Positions 7,308-15,518 are shown, numbered from the stretch's first letter. The stretch is DNA of 17,904 bases from Ga0074130 sp035492055 (GCA_035492055.1 DATJJR010000106.1:1-17904); one strand, 5' to 3'. Numbers and translations are program-made. Notes: a model not told the origin generated them from the letters alone.

Positions 7308-7871
7308 TTAACGGTGTGGCGATTGACGGCGCAGCAGAACGGAGACTGCGCCGCCGCCGCCCTCGGCCGCCCGCGTTTGTGCGTAGGCCAGTACTTCCTT
7401 GCGGTTGGCGAGCCAGTTGCGCACAAGTTCCTTGAGCACGGGTTCGCGTCCCGGCGAGCGCAGCCCCTTGCCGTGAATGATGCGCACGCAGCGCAGGCCG
7501 CGCATGAGCGCCGTGGCGACGAATTCGGCCATGGCGATGCGTGCTTCCTCGCGATTCATGCCATGCAGATCAAGCTGGTCTTGCGAAACCCAGCGGCCGG
7601 CGCGCAAGTCTCGCAACACGAGCTTTGGTATTCCATTCCGCGCAAAGGCGAGTTCGTCACCGCCTTCAAGCACGATCTCGAACGGCGCGGCATCCATGCT
7701 TTCGGCCAGCGCGAGCATTTCATCAAGCTCACGTTGACGCGGAATCGCTAGCGGCGGCGGCAGGTCGTGCTCGATGCGGTCGTTCAGTAATGGGACGACA
7801 TCGGCGACCTCTTCACGAAACAACGCCCGCTCTTCCGGAGCGATCTCCGTCGGCGGGCGTTGCTTCTTCAT
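7308..7871 (-). CDS. Smr-domain nuclease (SmrA/SmrB-like)
   Basis: A 187-residue protein with a C-terminal Smr (small MutS-related) domain at about 98-183. The family's active-site motif DLH is at 101-103 (LDLHGMNREEAR), and the second motif HGKG is at 133-136. E. coli SmrB, which cuts mRNA at collided ribosomes, has similar length and layout; other stand-alone Smr proteins are described as DNA nicking enzymes, so I do not choose between the two. The N-terminal hundred residues are charged and without a recognised domain. The ATG at 7871 has only a weak ribosome site. It begins 28 nt after the trxB stop on the same strand and is probably expressed from the trxB promoter. Its 3' end abuts the convergent b561 gene. 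Confidence 0.9.
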   Translation of the reverse strand: MKKQRPPTEIAPEERALFREEVADVVPLLNDRIEHDLPPPLAIPRQRELDEMLALAESMDAAPFEIVLEGGDELAFARNGIPKLVLRDLRAGRWVSQDQLDLHGMNREEARIAMAEFVATALMRGLRCVRIIHGKGLRSPGREPVLKELVRNWLANRKEVLAYAQTRAAEGGGGAVSVLLRRQSPHR

Positions 7872-7899
7872 CGCCTGGGCTGACTGCTCAGCGCGGTGT

Positions 7900-8853
7900 T
7901 TACTTCAGGTTGTCGAGGTAACGCTCGGCATCAAGTGCCGCTTCACAACCGCTGCCGGCACTGGTGATGGCCTGGCGGTAGATGTGATCTTGCACGTCGC
8001 CGGCAGCGAATACGCCCGGAATGCTGGTTTGCGTTGCATTGCCGTGGCGGCCGCCCTGCGTCACGATGTAGCCGTTTTCCATCTCCAGTTGGCCGGCGAA
8101 AATGTCGGTGTTCGGCTTGTGACCGATGGCGATGAAAACGCCCTTGAGATCGACATCTTCTGTCTTGCCGTCCGCTGTGCTCTTGATGCGCATGCCTGTC
8201 ACGCCGGTCTTGTCGCCCAGCACTTCGTCCAGCGTGCTGTTCCACTTGATCGTGACCTTGCCTTCCTTTTCGCGCGCGAAAAGCTTGTCGGCCAGAATCT
8301 TTTCCGAGCGGAACTTGTCGCGACGATGCACCACGGTGACGTGGTTGGCGATGTTGGCGAGATACAGGGCTTCCTCGACCGCGGTGTTACCGCCGCCGAT
8401 CACGGCCACGTCCTGACCCTTGTAAAAGAAGCCATCGCAGGTGGCGCAGGCGGATACGCCCTTGCCGGAAAAAGCTTCTTCCGACGGGATGCCGAGATAC
8501 TGGGCGGATGCACCGGTGGCAATGATCAATGCGTCACAGGTATAGGTGCCGGCGTCGCCGATCAGCGTGAAGGGCTTTTCGGTCAGCTTGGCCGTATGGA
8601 TGTGATCGAACACCAGTTCCGTGTTGAAGCGCGTTGCATGCGCCTCGAAGCGAGCCATCAGTTCCGGGCCTTGCACGCCATTGGCGTCGGCCGGCCAGTT
8701 GTCGACCTCGGTCGTGGTCATCAGTTGGCCGCCTTGTGCGATGCCGGTAATGATGACGGGGTTAAGGTTGGCGCGAGCCGCGTAGACAGCGGCAGTGTAG
8801 CCGGCAGGGCCGGAACCGAGGATTAACAGGGGGATGTGGCGGGCGGTGCTCAT
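7900..8853 (-). CDS. trxB: Thioredoxin reductase (NADPH)
   Basis: A cytoplasmic flavoenzyme that passes electrons from NADPH through FAD to thioredoxin. At 317 residues it is the normal low-molecular-weight type. The FAD-binding motif GSGPAG is at 13-18, the redox-active pair CATC at 136-139, and the NADPH-binding GGGNTA at 153-158. HRR (176-178) is typical for the 2'-phosphate of NADPH. The C-terminal FAD motif GVFAAGD precedes QAITSAGSGCEAA. The start is well supported: AGGA (minus strand, 8864-8861) lies 7 nt before the ATG. It is divergent from ftsK and is followed by smr 28 nt downstream. Confidence 0.97.
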   Translation of the reverse strand: MSTARHIPLLILGSGPAGYTAAVYAARANLNPVIITGIAQGGQLMTTTEVDNWPADANGVQGPELMARFEAHATRFNTELVFDHIHTAKLTEKPFTLIGDAGTYTCDALIIATGASAQYLGIPSEEAFSGKGVSACATCDGFFYKGQDVAVIGGGNTAVEEALYLANIANHVTVVHRRDKFRSEKILADKLFAREKEGKVTIKWNSTLDEVLGDKTGVTGMRIKSTADGKTEDVDLKGVFIAIGHKPNTDIFAGQLEMENGYIVTQGGRHGNATQTSIPGVFAAGDVQDHIYRQAITSAGSGCEAALDAERYLDNLK

Positions 8854-8879
8854 GATGGCGTCCTAATGAAAGTGTGCCG

Positions 8880-8885
8880 ATTATA
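8880..8885 (-). promoter_or_regulatory. -10 element of probable trxB promoter
   Basis: Read on the minus strand this is a perfect TATAAT, about 26 nt before the trxB ATG, which would give a leader of roughly 20 nt carrying the AGGA ribosome site. The -35 is weak; a TTGCAA lies at 20-nt spacing, longer than usual. Confidence 0.5.
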
Positions 8886-9068
8886 GCTGTGGGTGATGGA
8901 CTGCTTTGCAAGCATGTGGCTGGCTATACGGTCGATGCGTTTTTGCAATGGGTTGAAGAGGGAATCAAGGGGTTCGAAACCCTCCCTTTCTCAGGTTTCA
9001 CCGCCTGCTGGCGGGCTACCATGGTTCGCTGCTGATATTCCGCCGGGACTGTTTCCGGCAATGGGCTT

Positions 9069-9074
9069 TAGAAT
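9069..9074 (+). promoter_or_regulatory. -10-like element immediately before ftsK
   Basis: TAGAAT ends 7 nt before the ATG at 9082. GGGACT (9045-9050), with the GAC core of a -35, lies 18 nt upstream. Together they predict a transcription start at the ATG itself, and no Shine-Dalgarno is present. The rest of the trxB-ftsK gap holds a small hairpin CCGCC-TGCT-GGCGG (9001-9014) without a T run. Confidence 0.35.
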
Positions 9075-9081
9075 GAGTGCA

Positions 9082-11385
9082 ATGGCTGAACGCAACAAAT
9101 TTTCCCAACCGTTACCTGAAAAGATTGCCGCGCTGGTGGGCGAGGCGCGCTGGCTTTTTGTCGGTGCGGCGGCTGCTTATCTGGCATTGGCACTATGGGG
9201 CTACAAAGCAGCTGATCCGGGTTGGTCACATGCGACGGCAGCGACGGATCAGATTGCCAATCCGGCCGGCCGTTTTGGCGCATGGTTGGCAGACGTGATG
9301 TTGTTTCTCTTCGGCCTGTCGGCATGGTGGTGGGTGATCGGTCTGGTGTTGGCACTGATCTGGGGCTATCGCCGCCTTGGTTTTGCACAGGAAACAAATC
9401 ATCGCCACATCTCCGTGGTGGTGGCAGGGTTTCTGGTATTGCTGGCGGCCAGTTGCGGCCTTGAGTCCTTGCGTTTTTGGAGCCTGAAAGCAGCACTGCC
9501 CTTTGAAACCGGCGGCATGGTCGGTCATGGCGTGTCGGCCGCTGCGTTGAAATATCTCGGCTTTACCGGCGGTACGTTGGTGCTGCTGACCTTGCTGGCG
9601 CTGGGGCTTTCGCTCTTTGCCGGCGTGTCGTGGATTGCTTTCGTCGAACGCTTTGGTCTGACGCTTGAGCGCGTGTATTTCGGCAGCATCAACGCCTGGC
9701 AAACATGGCAGGACAAGCGTATCGGTCGTGTCGTTGCGTCAAAGCGCGAGGCAATGGTGGCTGTTGAGTTGACTCGCTTGGAGGAAAATCCGCCGCCGCC
9801 GGTGCGCATTGAGCCGATTGCGCAGGAAGTACCGCTGGCGAAGAAAGCCGAAGTACGTATTGAAAAAGAACGCCAGGCTGCGTTGTTCTTCGATGCGCCC
9901 GGCGGGGCCTTGCCGCCGTTGCATTTGCTTGATGAGGCCGTGCATGATCCTGCGGCGATGCCGAGTCCCGACACGCTTGAATTCACCTCGCGCCTGATCG
10001 AACGCAAATTGGCTGATTTCGGTGTGACGGTTCAGGTGCTGGCTGCGTATCCCGGCCCGGTGGTGACGCGTTACGAGATTGAGCCTGCGACCGGTGTGAA
10101 AGGCAGCCAGATCGTCAATTTGGCCAAGGATCTGGCGCGCGCGCTGTCGCTGGTCAGCATCCGTGTGGTCGAAACCGTACCCGGCAAGTCATGCATGGCG
10201 CTCGAATTACCCAATACCAAGCGCCAGACGGTGCGCTTGACTGAAATCATCGGATCGAGCGCATATCACGCCATGACGTCGCCGCTGGCCGTGGCTTTGG
10301 GCAAGGATATTTCCGGCCTGCCCGTGGTGACCGATCTCGCCAAGGCGCCGCATCTGCTTGTGGCGGGCACCACCGGTTCCGGCAAGTCGGTCGGCATCAA
10401 TGCCATGATTCTTTCGCTCGTGTACAAATCCGAGCCCAAGGATGTGCGCATGATCATGATTGACCCGAAGATGCTGGAATTGTCGATCTACGAAGGCATC
10501 CCACATTTGCTGGCACCCGTTGTCACCGACATGAGCAAGGCTGGCAATGCGCTGCATTGGTGTGTGGGTGAAATGGAGAAGCGCTACAAGCTGATGTCTG
10601 CGCTAGGTGTACGCAATCTTGCGGGTTACAACAGCAAGATCGCCGATGCAAAGAAGAGCGGGGAGCACATTGGCAACCCCTTTTCGCTGACACCGGAAAG
10701 TCCGGAGCCGCTGGAGCACATGCCGTACATTGTTGTGGTCATCGACGAGCTGGCCGACTTGATGATGGTGGTTGGCAAGAAGGTTGAAGAGTTGATCGCG
10801 CGGCTCGCGCAGAAAGCCCGTGCGGCCGGTATTCACCTGGTGCTGGCGACGCAGCGCCCGAGCGTGGACGTGATCACCGGCCTGATCAAGGCCAACATTC
10901 CAACGCGGATTGCTTTCCAGGTTTCCAGCAAGATTGATTCGCGCACGATCCTCGACCAGATGGGTGCCGAGGCCTTGCTGGGGCAGGGCGACATGCTTTA
11001 CCTCGCGCCGGGTAGCGGCTTACCGGTGCGCGTGCACGGTGCGTTCGTTGGCGACGATGAAGTGCATCGCGTCGTTGATCATCTCAAGAAGGTTGGCCCG
11101 CCGGAATACATTGAAAGCGTGCTGGCGGCACCGGCTGCGGAAGAGGGCAGCGGCTCGCTGGGCGGCGAAGGCGGCGATGCCGGCGAAGCTGATCCGATGT
11201 ACGACCAGGCCGTCGAGGTGGTACTGAAGACGCGGCGTCCGTCCATTTCGCTGGTACAGCGTCATCTGCGTATTGGCTACAACCGCGCTGCACGCCTGAT
11301 CGAACAAATGGAGCGTGCTGGCTTGGTGTCGCCGATGAATGGCGCCGGCAATCGCGAACTCTTGGTGCCGGACCGCGCGGAGTAA
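9082..11385 (+). CDS. ftsK: DNA translocase FtsK
   Basis: A septum-located, hexameric DNA pump that clears chromosomes from the closing septum and activates XerCD at dif. From ATG 9082 it is 767 residues. The N-terminal membrane domain has about four helices (near 24-41, 70-96, 110-127 and 161-187). A short linker follows to about 285. The motor carries Walker A GTTGSGKS at 429-436 and Walker B VVVIDE at 551-556. The DNA-reading gamma winged helix is at about 704-767, starting DPMYDQAVEVV. The linker is far shorter than in E. coli FtsK (over 1300 residues), as is usual in many betaproteobacteria. The start is uncertain: ATGs at 9061, 9073 and 9082 are in frame and none has a Shine-Dalgarno. 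I chose 9082 because of the -10-like hexamer just upstream. Further upstream the frame is open but has no family-like sequence. Confidence 0.96.
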   Translation: MAERNKFSQPLPEKIAALVGEARWLFVGAAAAYLALALWGYKAADPGWSHATAATDQIANPAGRFGAWLADVMLFLFGLSAWWWVIGLVLALIWGYRRLGFAQETNHRHISVVVAGFLVLLAASCGLESLRFWSLKAALPFETGGMVGHGVSAAALKYLGFTGGTLVLLTLLALGLSLFAGVSWIAFVERFGLTLERVYFGSINAWQTWQDKRIGRVVASKREAMVAVELTRLEENPPPPVRIEPIAQEVPLAKKAEVRIEKERQAALFFDAPGGALPPLHLLDEAVHDPAAMPSPDTLEFTSRLIERKLADFGVTVQVLAAYPGPVVTRYEIEPATGVKGSQIVNLAKDLARALSLVSIRVVETVPGKSCMALELPNTKRQTVRLTEIIGSSAYHAMTSPLAVALGKDISGLPVVTDLAKAPHLLVAGTTGSGKSVGINAMILSLVYKSEPKDVRMIMIDPKMLELSIYEGIPHLLAPVVTDMSKAGNALHWCVGEMEKRYKLMSALGVRNLAGYNSKIADAKKSGEHIGNPFSLTPESPEPLEHMPYIVVVIDELADLMMVVGKKVEELIARLAQKARAAGIHLVLATQRPSVDVITGLIKANIPTRIAFQVSSKIDSRTILDQMGAEALLGQGDMLYLAPGSGLPVRVHGAFVGDDEVHRVVDHLKKVGPPEYIESVLAAPAAEEGSGSLGGEGGDAGEADPMYDQAVEVVLKTRRPSISLVQRHLRIGYNRAARLIEQMERAGLVSPMNGAGNRELLVPDRAE

Positions 11386-11482
11386 TTCGCCAGCGAGCCA
11401 GCTAAGTACAGCGTTTTGTAATGGCGTGTAAGCCGTTGGCAGCCACTGTCACGGCCAACCTGCCGTCTGGCAAAATGGCAGC

Positions 11483-12130
11483 ATGAAACTCACACGCGCC
11501 AGCCTCGCCATTCTCACGCTTGCCCTGCTGCCGGTTTTGTCGGCCTTTGCGGGTGGCATTGATCAACTGAAAATTTTTCTCGCTGACACCAAGACGGCCA
11601 GCGCGACTTTCTCGCAAGTGGTCGTCAGCAAATCCGGCAAGAAGCAGGTGTCGTCCGGCACCATGGCCTTTGTGCGGCCGGATAAATTTCGCTGGTCGTA
11701 CGAGACGCCGTACCAGCAATTGCTTGTTAGCGATGGCGTGAAACTGTGGAGTTACGACAAGGATCTTGAACAGGTCACGGTCAAGAAACTCGGTGACGCC
11801 ATGGGCGCGGCCATCGGTAGCAGCCCGGCTGCGTTGCTGGCCGGTGACGGTGCCATCGAAAAGAATTTCACGCTGACCGAACGCGGTGTCGTAGATGGCA
11901 TCGCGATCGTCGATGCCGTGCCGAAAGGCAAGGACACGACATTTGCCAGCATGCGTATTGGCTTTGTCGACAATCTGCCGCGACTGATGGAGGTCCGCGA
12001 CAACTTCGGCCAGGTGACGACGCTCAGTTTCACAACTTTCACACGCAATCCGGCGTTGCCGGCAAGCACGTTCAAGTTCGTGCCGCCCAAGGGTGTGGAT
12101 GTCGTTGGAGATTCAGGCCGAGGCGGCTGA
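11483..12130 (+). CDS. lolA: Outer-membrane lipoprotein carrier LolA
   Basis: A periplasmic chaperone that takes lipoproteins from LolCDE in the inner membrane and hands them to LolB at the outer membrane. The 215-residue precursor has a Sec signal peptide, with cleavage probable after AFA at residue 23. Mature-domain marks are FSQVVVSKSGKKQVSSGTM (43-61), the RPDKFRWSYETPYQQLLVSDG block and the Pro-rich C-terminal KFVPPKGVDVVGD. The start follows ftsK by 97 nt, placing it in the classic ftsK-lolA-rarA order. No clear Shine-Dalgarno precedes the ATG; a CAAAAT sits 6 nt before it. Downstream, 51 nt separate it from the convergent GFA gene, with no clear terminator. Confidence 0.93.
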   Translation: MKLTRASLAILTLALLPVLSAFAGGIDQLKIFLADTKTASATFSQVVVSKSGKKQVSSGTMAFVRPDKFRWSYETPYQQLLVSDGVKLWSYDKDLEQVTVKKLGDAMGAAIGSSPAALLAGDGAIEKNFTLTERGVVDGIAIVDAVPKGKDTTFASMRIGFVDNLPRLMEVRDNFGQVTTLSFTTFTRNPALPASTFKFVPPKGVDVVGDSGRGG

Positions 12131-12181
12131 CGTCGGCACGTTGGCAATCCGCCACTTGGCCTTTGACGGTAAGACAGTGGC

Positions 12182-12592
12182 CTACTCTATGGGTGGAAAC
12201 TCAGGGTAGCGCGGTAACTGGTCCGCTACGTGCAGCCAAGGTAGGCGCTTGGACTCCCAATAGTGAAACGTGGGCGGCAGCAAGCTGGGTTCATCCAGGC
12301 TGCCAATCGTGAGATCAATGAGTCCGGGAATGTACTCTGCGGTAAAGCAAATTTGAGTGCCGCAGTGCGCGCAGAAACCGCGCTTGACCCCGGCGGATGA
12401 TTCATAGATTGCCGGTGAACCGGTAACGAACGATACCTGTGGCAGTTCGTACATGGCCCAGGCCACAGCCGGTGCCGCATTGGCCCGTCGACACAGGGTG
12501 CAATGGCAAAGTGCTGCCATGACTGGCTTTCCCACGATTCGGTAGCGAATTGACCCGCATTGACAGCCACCTTCCAGTACCTGATCTGACAT
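12182..12592 (-). CDS. GFA (CENP-V/GFA domain) family protein
   Basis: A 136-residue zinc-binding protein of the GFA family, named after glutathione-dependent formaldehyde-activating enzyme. Most members have no proven activity and I assign none. The zinc-site cysteines are visible: C10-x-C12 (GGCQCGS), C29-x-C31-xx-C34 (LCHCTLC) and C74-xx-C77 (FCAHCG). The start at 12592 is supported by an AAAGGAG ribosome site a few nt upstream on the minus strand; the open frame continues further upstream but lacks family similarity. The gene lies against the direction of the ftsK-lolA-rarA-serS run and splits lolA from rarA, so it looks like an insertion. The region between it and rarA is A+T-richer than its surroundings. 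Confidence 0.9.
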   Translation of the reverse strand: MSDQVLEGGCQCGSIRYRIVGKPVMAALCHCTLCRRANAAPAVAWAMYELPQVSFVTGSPAIYESSAGVKRGFCAHCGTQICFTAEYIPGLIDLTIGSLDEPSLLPPTFHYWESKRLPWLHVADQLPRYPEFPPIE

Positions 12593-12898
12593 GGCAACTC
12601 CTTTGGCGCATAACGTTGAAAGAAAGTTACGATTGGAGGTGACATGCCGGAAGATGGTTCCGTTTGGTGCTTTTAACTGGCGCAGGTGTGTACCGAGAAT
12701 TTGTGTTCTGATCGAGTTTTGCATGACGAACACCTCGATTTTCCATAGAGGTTTCAATATATTCAGCGATATGAGTTGCTTACCCGAAAAGAAGATGTTC
12801 CAGAAGCCACCTCGGGCAATTGAGCTGCCTGAGTTGAGAAAGCGATTTGGAACGTACGCCCAATGTGGACATGCTTTCCTGAGTCCGCTTGATCTGGC
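12593..12898. other. A+T-richer intergenic region between the GFA gene and rarA
   Basis: These 306 nt are about 47% G+C by hand count, against about 55-60% in rarA. They carry the GFA ribosome site at the left end. An open frame of 103 codons runs on the plus strand (12591-12902), overlapping the rarA start by 4 nt, and the minus-strand frame of the GFA gene also stays open across it. Neither translation resembles a protein I know, and the plus frame has no ribosome site. I see no clear sigma-70 promoter for rarA, although one should be here. It may be a decayed remnant of acquired DNA. Confidence 0.5.
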
Positions 12899-14215
12899 AT
12901 GAGCGACATGTTCGAAACCGGCGCGGCACCCCATGCGCCGCTGGCCGAGTTGCTGCGGCCGACGACACTTGATCAGGTCATCGGTCAGCAGCATCTGCTC
13001 GGACCGGGCAAGCCCTTGCGTCTGGCCTTTGAGTCTGGCACACCTCACTCAATGATTCTGTGGGGACCGCCCGGTGTAGGCAAGACCACGCTGGCGCGGT
13101 TGATGGCATCAAGCTTCGAGGCTGAATTCATTGCGTTGTCGGCTGTGTTTTCTGGTGTGAAGGATATTCGCGAAGCCATGCAACAGGCTGAATACACCGC
13201 TTCCCAATCGGGCCGTCGCACGATTCTGTTCGTCGATGAAGTTCACCGTTTCAACAAGTCGCAGCAGGACGCGTTTTTGCCTTTTGTGGAAAGTGGGTTG
13301 GTCACCTTTGTCGGTGCGACGACGGAAAATCCGTCGTTCGAAGTGAATTCGGCCTTGCTGTCGCGTGCCGCGGTGTATGTGCTGCAAAGCCTGAGCGAAG
13401 ATGACCTGAAGCAATTGTTCGAGCGCGCCCGCAGCGAAGCTTTTGCTGCTGTGGATTTCGATGATGATGCGCGTGACCGTTTGATCGGTTACGCCGATGG
13501 CGATGCGCGTCGTTTGCTCAATGTGCTGGAGCAAATTCGCACGGCGGCCGAGACAGCCGGCGTGGACAACATCGACAGCGCCTTTCTCGAAAATGCCTTG
13601 GCCAGCGATCTGCGTCGTTTCGACAAGGGCGGCGATGCTTTCTACGACCAGATTTCCGCCCTGCATAAATCGGTACGCGGTTCCGATCCGGACGCAGCGT
13701 TGTATTGGCTGGTACGTATGCTCGATGGCGGCGCCGATCCGCTCTATCTTGGTCGACGCCTGGTGCGCATGGCGATCGAGGACATCGGCCTTGCCGATCC
13801 ACGTGCCTGGGAAATTTCGCTCAATGCCTGCGCGATCTATGAACGTCTCGGCAGTCCCGAAGGCGAGCTGGCGCTGGCTGAAGCTGCGCAATATCTGGCG
13901 ATTGCCGCCAAATCGAATGCTGCCTACGCCGCGTATAATGCGGCCCGAGCGTTCGTCAGCAAGGACAAATCGCGGCCGGTGCCGATGCATTTGCGCAATG
14001 CGCCGACGAAGCTGATGAAGGAAATGGGCATCGGTAGCGAATACCGCTACGCCCACGACGAACCCGAAGCCTATGCCGCCGGGGAGAATTATTTTCCCGA
14101 GGGCATGAGCAAACCCCATTGGTATCAACCCACGCCGCGTGGGCTTGAACAAAAAATCGGCGACAAGCTTGCGCACCTGCGTGAACTCGACCGCCAGGCA
14201 CTCAAGAAGAAATAG
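12899..14215 (+). CDS. rarA: Replication-associated recombination protein A (AAA+ ATPase)
   Basis: A cytoplasmic AAA+ ATPase of the RarA/MgsA/WRNIP1 family, related to clamp-loader subunits, which acts at stalled replication forks and on single-stranded DNA ends. The 438 residues match the family. The N-terminal PLAELLRPTTLDQVIGQ (14-30) is typical. Walker A GPPGVGKT is at 56-63, Walker B ILFVDEVH at 109-116 and sensor-1 GATTENPSF at 139-147. The C-terminal tetramerisation region includes the conserved RNAPTKLMKE and the YFPEGM block near the end. ATG 12899 was chosen; an in-frame ATG at 12908 (MFETG) is possible, and neither has a good ribosome site. serS starts 11 nt after its stop, so the two are co-transcribed. 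Confidence 0.96.
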   Translation: MSDMFETGAAPHAPLAELLRPTTLDQVIGQQHLLGPGKPLRLAFESGTPHSMILWGPPGVGKTTLARLMASSFEAEFIALSAVFSGVKDIREAMQQAEYTASQSGRRTILFVDEVHRFNKSQQDAFLPFVESGLVTFVGATTENPSFEVNSALLSRAAVYVLQSLSEDDLKQLFERARSEAFAAVDFDDDARDRLIGYADGDARRLLNVLEQIRTAAETAGVDNIDSAFLENALASDLRRFDKGGDAFYDQISALHKSVRGSDPDAALYWLVRMLDGGADPLYLGRRLVRMAIEDIGLADPRAWEISLNACAIYERLGSPEGELALAEAAQYLAIAAKSNAAYAAYNAARAFVSKDKSRPVPMHLRNAPTKLMKEMGIGSEYRYAHDEPEAYAAGENYFPEGMSKPHWYQPTPRGLEQKIGDKLAHLRELDRQALKKK

Positions 14216-14226
14216 CAGGAAAGACC

Positions 14227-15501
14227 ATGATCGACATTCAACTCCTTCGCAGCCAACTTGACCATGTCACCGCGCGTCTCGCGACACGTGGATTAAAGTT
14301 TGACGCTGATGGGTTTGTTCTTTTGGAGAATGCTCGTAAGGGCCTTCAAATAAATACACAGGAGCTGCAAGCTAAGCGCAATGCATTGTCCAAGCAAGTT
14401 GGTGTATTGAAGAGCAAGGGCGAAGATGCGTCGGCCGTATTGGCCGAGGTGGCGAGTATTGGCGATGAATTGAAGGCTAACGAAGTTACCTTGTCCGAGG
14501 TGTTGGATAAAATCAATGCTTTCGTTGCAGTCATTCCCAACCTGCCGCATGAGAGCGTGCCGGTCGGTGCGGATGAAGCTGGCAACGTCGAAGTATCTCG
14601 CTGGGGTACGCCGAAGCAATTCGATTTTCCGGTCAAGGACCATGTGGAACTTGGCGAAAACCTCGGCGGGCTCGACTTCGAAACCGCGGCCAAGATTACT
14701 GGCAGCCGCTTCTCGGTCATGAAGGGCGGTATTGCACGACTACATCGTGCGCTCGCCCAATTCATGCTGAACACTCACAGTGGTGAGCACGGTTACACCG
14801 AAGTGTACGTGCCGTACTTGGTCAATCCGGCCAGCATGTTCGGCACCGGCCAGCTACCCAAGTTTGAGGAAGATCTGTTCCGCGTACCGCATGGCGATGG
14901 CCATCTGTACCTGATCCCAACCGCCGAAGTGCCAGTGACGAATATCGTGCGCGATGAAATCATTCCGGTTGATGCACTGCCGCTGAAGTTTGTCTGCCAT
15001 ACGCCGTGCTTCCGTTCAGAGGCCGGATCGGCAGGGCGTGACACGCGCGGCATGATCCGCCAGCACCAGTTCGACAAGGTTGAAGTTGTGCAGATCGTGC
15101 ACCCGGAAAAATCCTGGGAGGCGCTTGAGGAATTGACGGGTCACGCAGAAACCATTCTGCAAAAGCTCGGCCTGCCGTATCGCAAGATGGCGCTGTGCAG
15201 TGGTGACATGGGCTTCTCGTCGGCGAAGACTTACGACCTCGAAGTCTGGCTGCCGGCACAAAACACCTACCGCGAGATTTCGTCCTGCTCGAATTTCGAA
15301 TCGTTCCAGGCGCGCCGCATGCAGGCGCGCTTCAAGAATGCGCAAGGCAAGAACGAACTGGCGCACACGTTGAACGGCTCCGGCCTGGCTGTTGGCCGCA
15401 CGCTGGTGGCCGTGCTGGAGAATTACCAGAACGCCGATGGTAGCGTGACCGTGCCTGAGGTATTGCGTCCTTACATGGGCGGCATCGACGTTCTGCGTTA
15501 A
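14227..15501 (+). CDS. serS: Seryl-tRNA synthetase
   Basis: A class II synthetase that charges tRNA-Ser (and tRNA-Sec) with serine in the cytosol. The 424 residues comprise an N-terminal antiparallel coiled coil (about 1-110) that grips the long variable arm of tRNA-Ser, and a catalytic domain. The latter has the serine-binding TAEVP (232-236), motif 2 beginning FRSEAGSAGRDTRG (262-275), and motif 3 GSGLAVGRTLVAVLEN (384-399). AGGAAAG (14217-14223) ahead of the ATG fixes the start. It follows rarA by 11 nt. The first ~90 codons (to about 14520) are A+T-richer than the rest and use codons rare elsewhere here (TTA, ATA), a sharp change inside one gene. tRNA-Ser(CGA) lies 1.5 kb downstream. Confidence 0.98.
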   Translation: MIDIQLLRSQLDHVTARLATRGLKFDADGFVLLENARKGLQINTQELQAKRNALSKQVGVLKSKGEDASAVLAEVASIGDELKANEVTLSEVLDKINAFVAVIPNLPHESVPVGADEAGNVEVSRWGTPKQFDFPVKDHVELGENLGGLDFETAAKITGSRFSVMKGGIARLHRALAQFMLNTHSGEHGYTEVYVPYLVNPASMFGTGQLPKFEEDLFRVPHGDGHLYLIPTAEVPVTNIVRDEIIPVDALPLKFVCHTPCFRSEAGSAGRDTRGMIRQHQFDKVEVVQIVHPEKSWEALEELTGHAETILQKLGLPYRKMALCSGDMGFSSAKTYDLEVWLPAQNTYREISSCSNFESFQARRMQARFKNAQGKNELAHTLNGSGLAVGRTLVAVLENYQNADGSVTVPEVLRPYMGGIDVLR

Positions 15502-15518
15502 TGCGTTTGCTGATCCGT

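Noticed and set aside
7774..8826. 350-codon plus-strand open frame opposite trxB and smr
   Set aside because: It is antisense to trxB, which has every catalytic motif and a good ribosome site; G+C-rich codon use leaves antisense frames open.
9001..9014. Hairpin CCGCC-TGCT-GGCGG in the trxB-ftsK gap as a terminator
   Set aside because: Short stem, no T tract on either strand, and it lies between divergent genes where no terminator is needed.
8893..9081. Longer FtsK start at 8893
   Set aside because: The added residues do not resemble FtsK N-termini, and the segment contains the probable promoter region.
11462..11469. GCCGTCTG, resembling the core of the Neisseria DNA uptake sequence
   Set aside because: Only 8 of 10 bases, a single occurrence in 17.9 kb; true uptake sequences are dense in Neisseria genomes.
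13109..14176. 355-codon minus-strand open frame opposite rarA
   Set aside because: Shadow of rarA; no recognisable protein sequence and no ribosome site.
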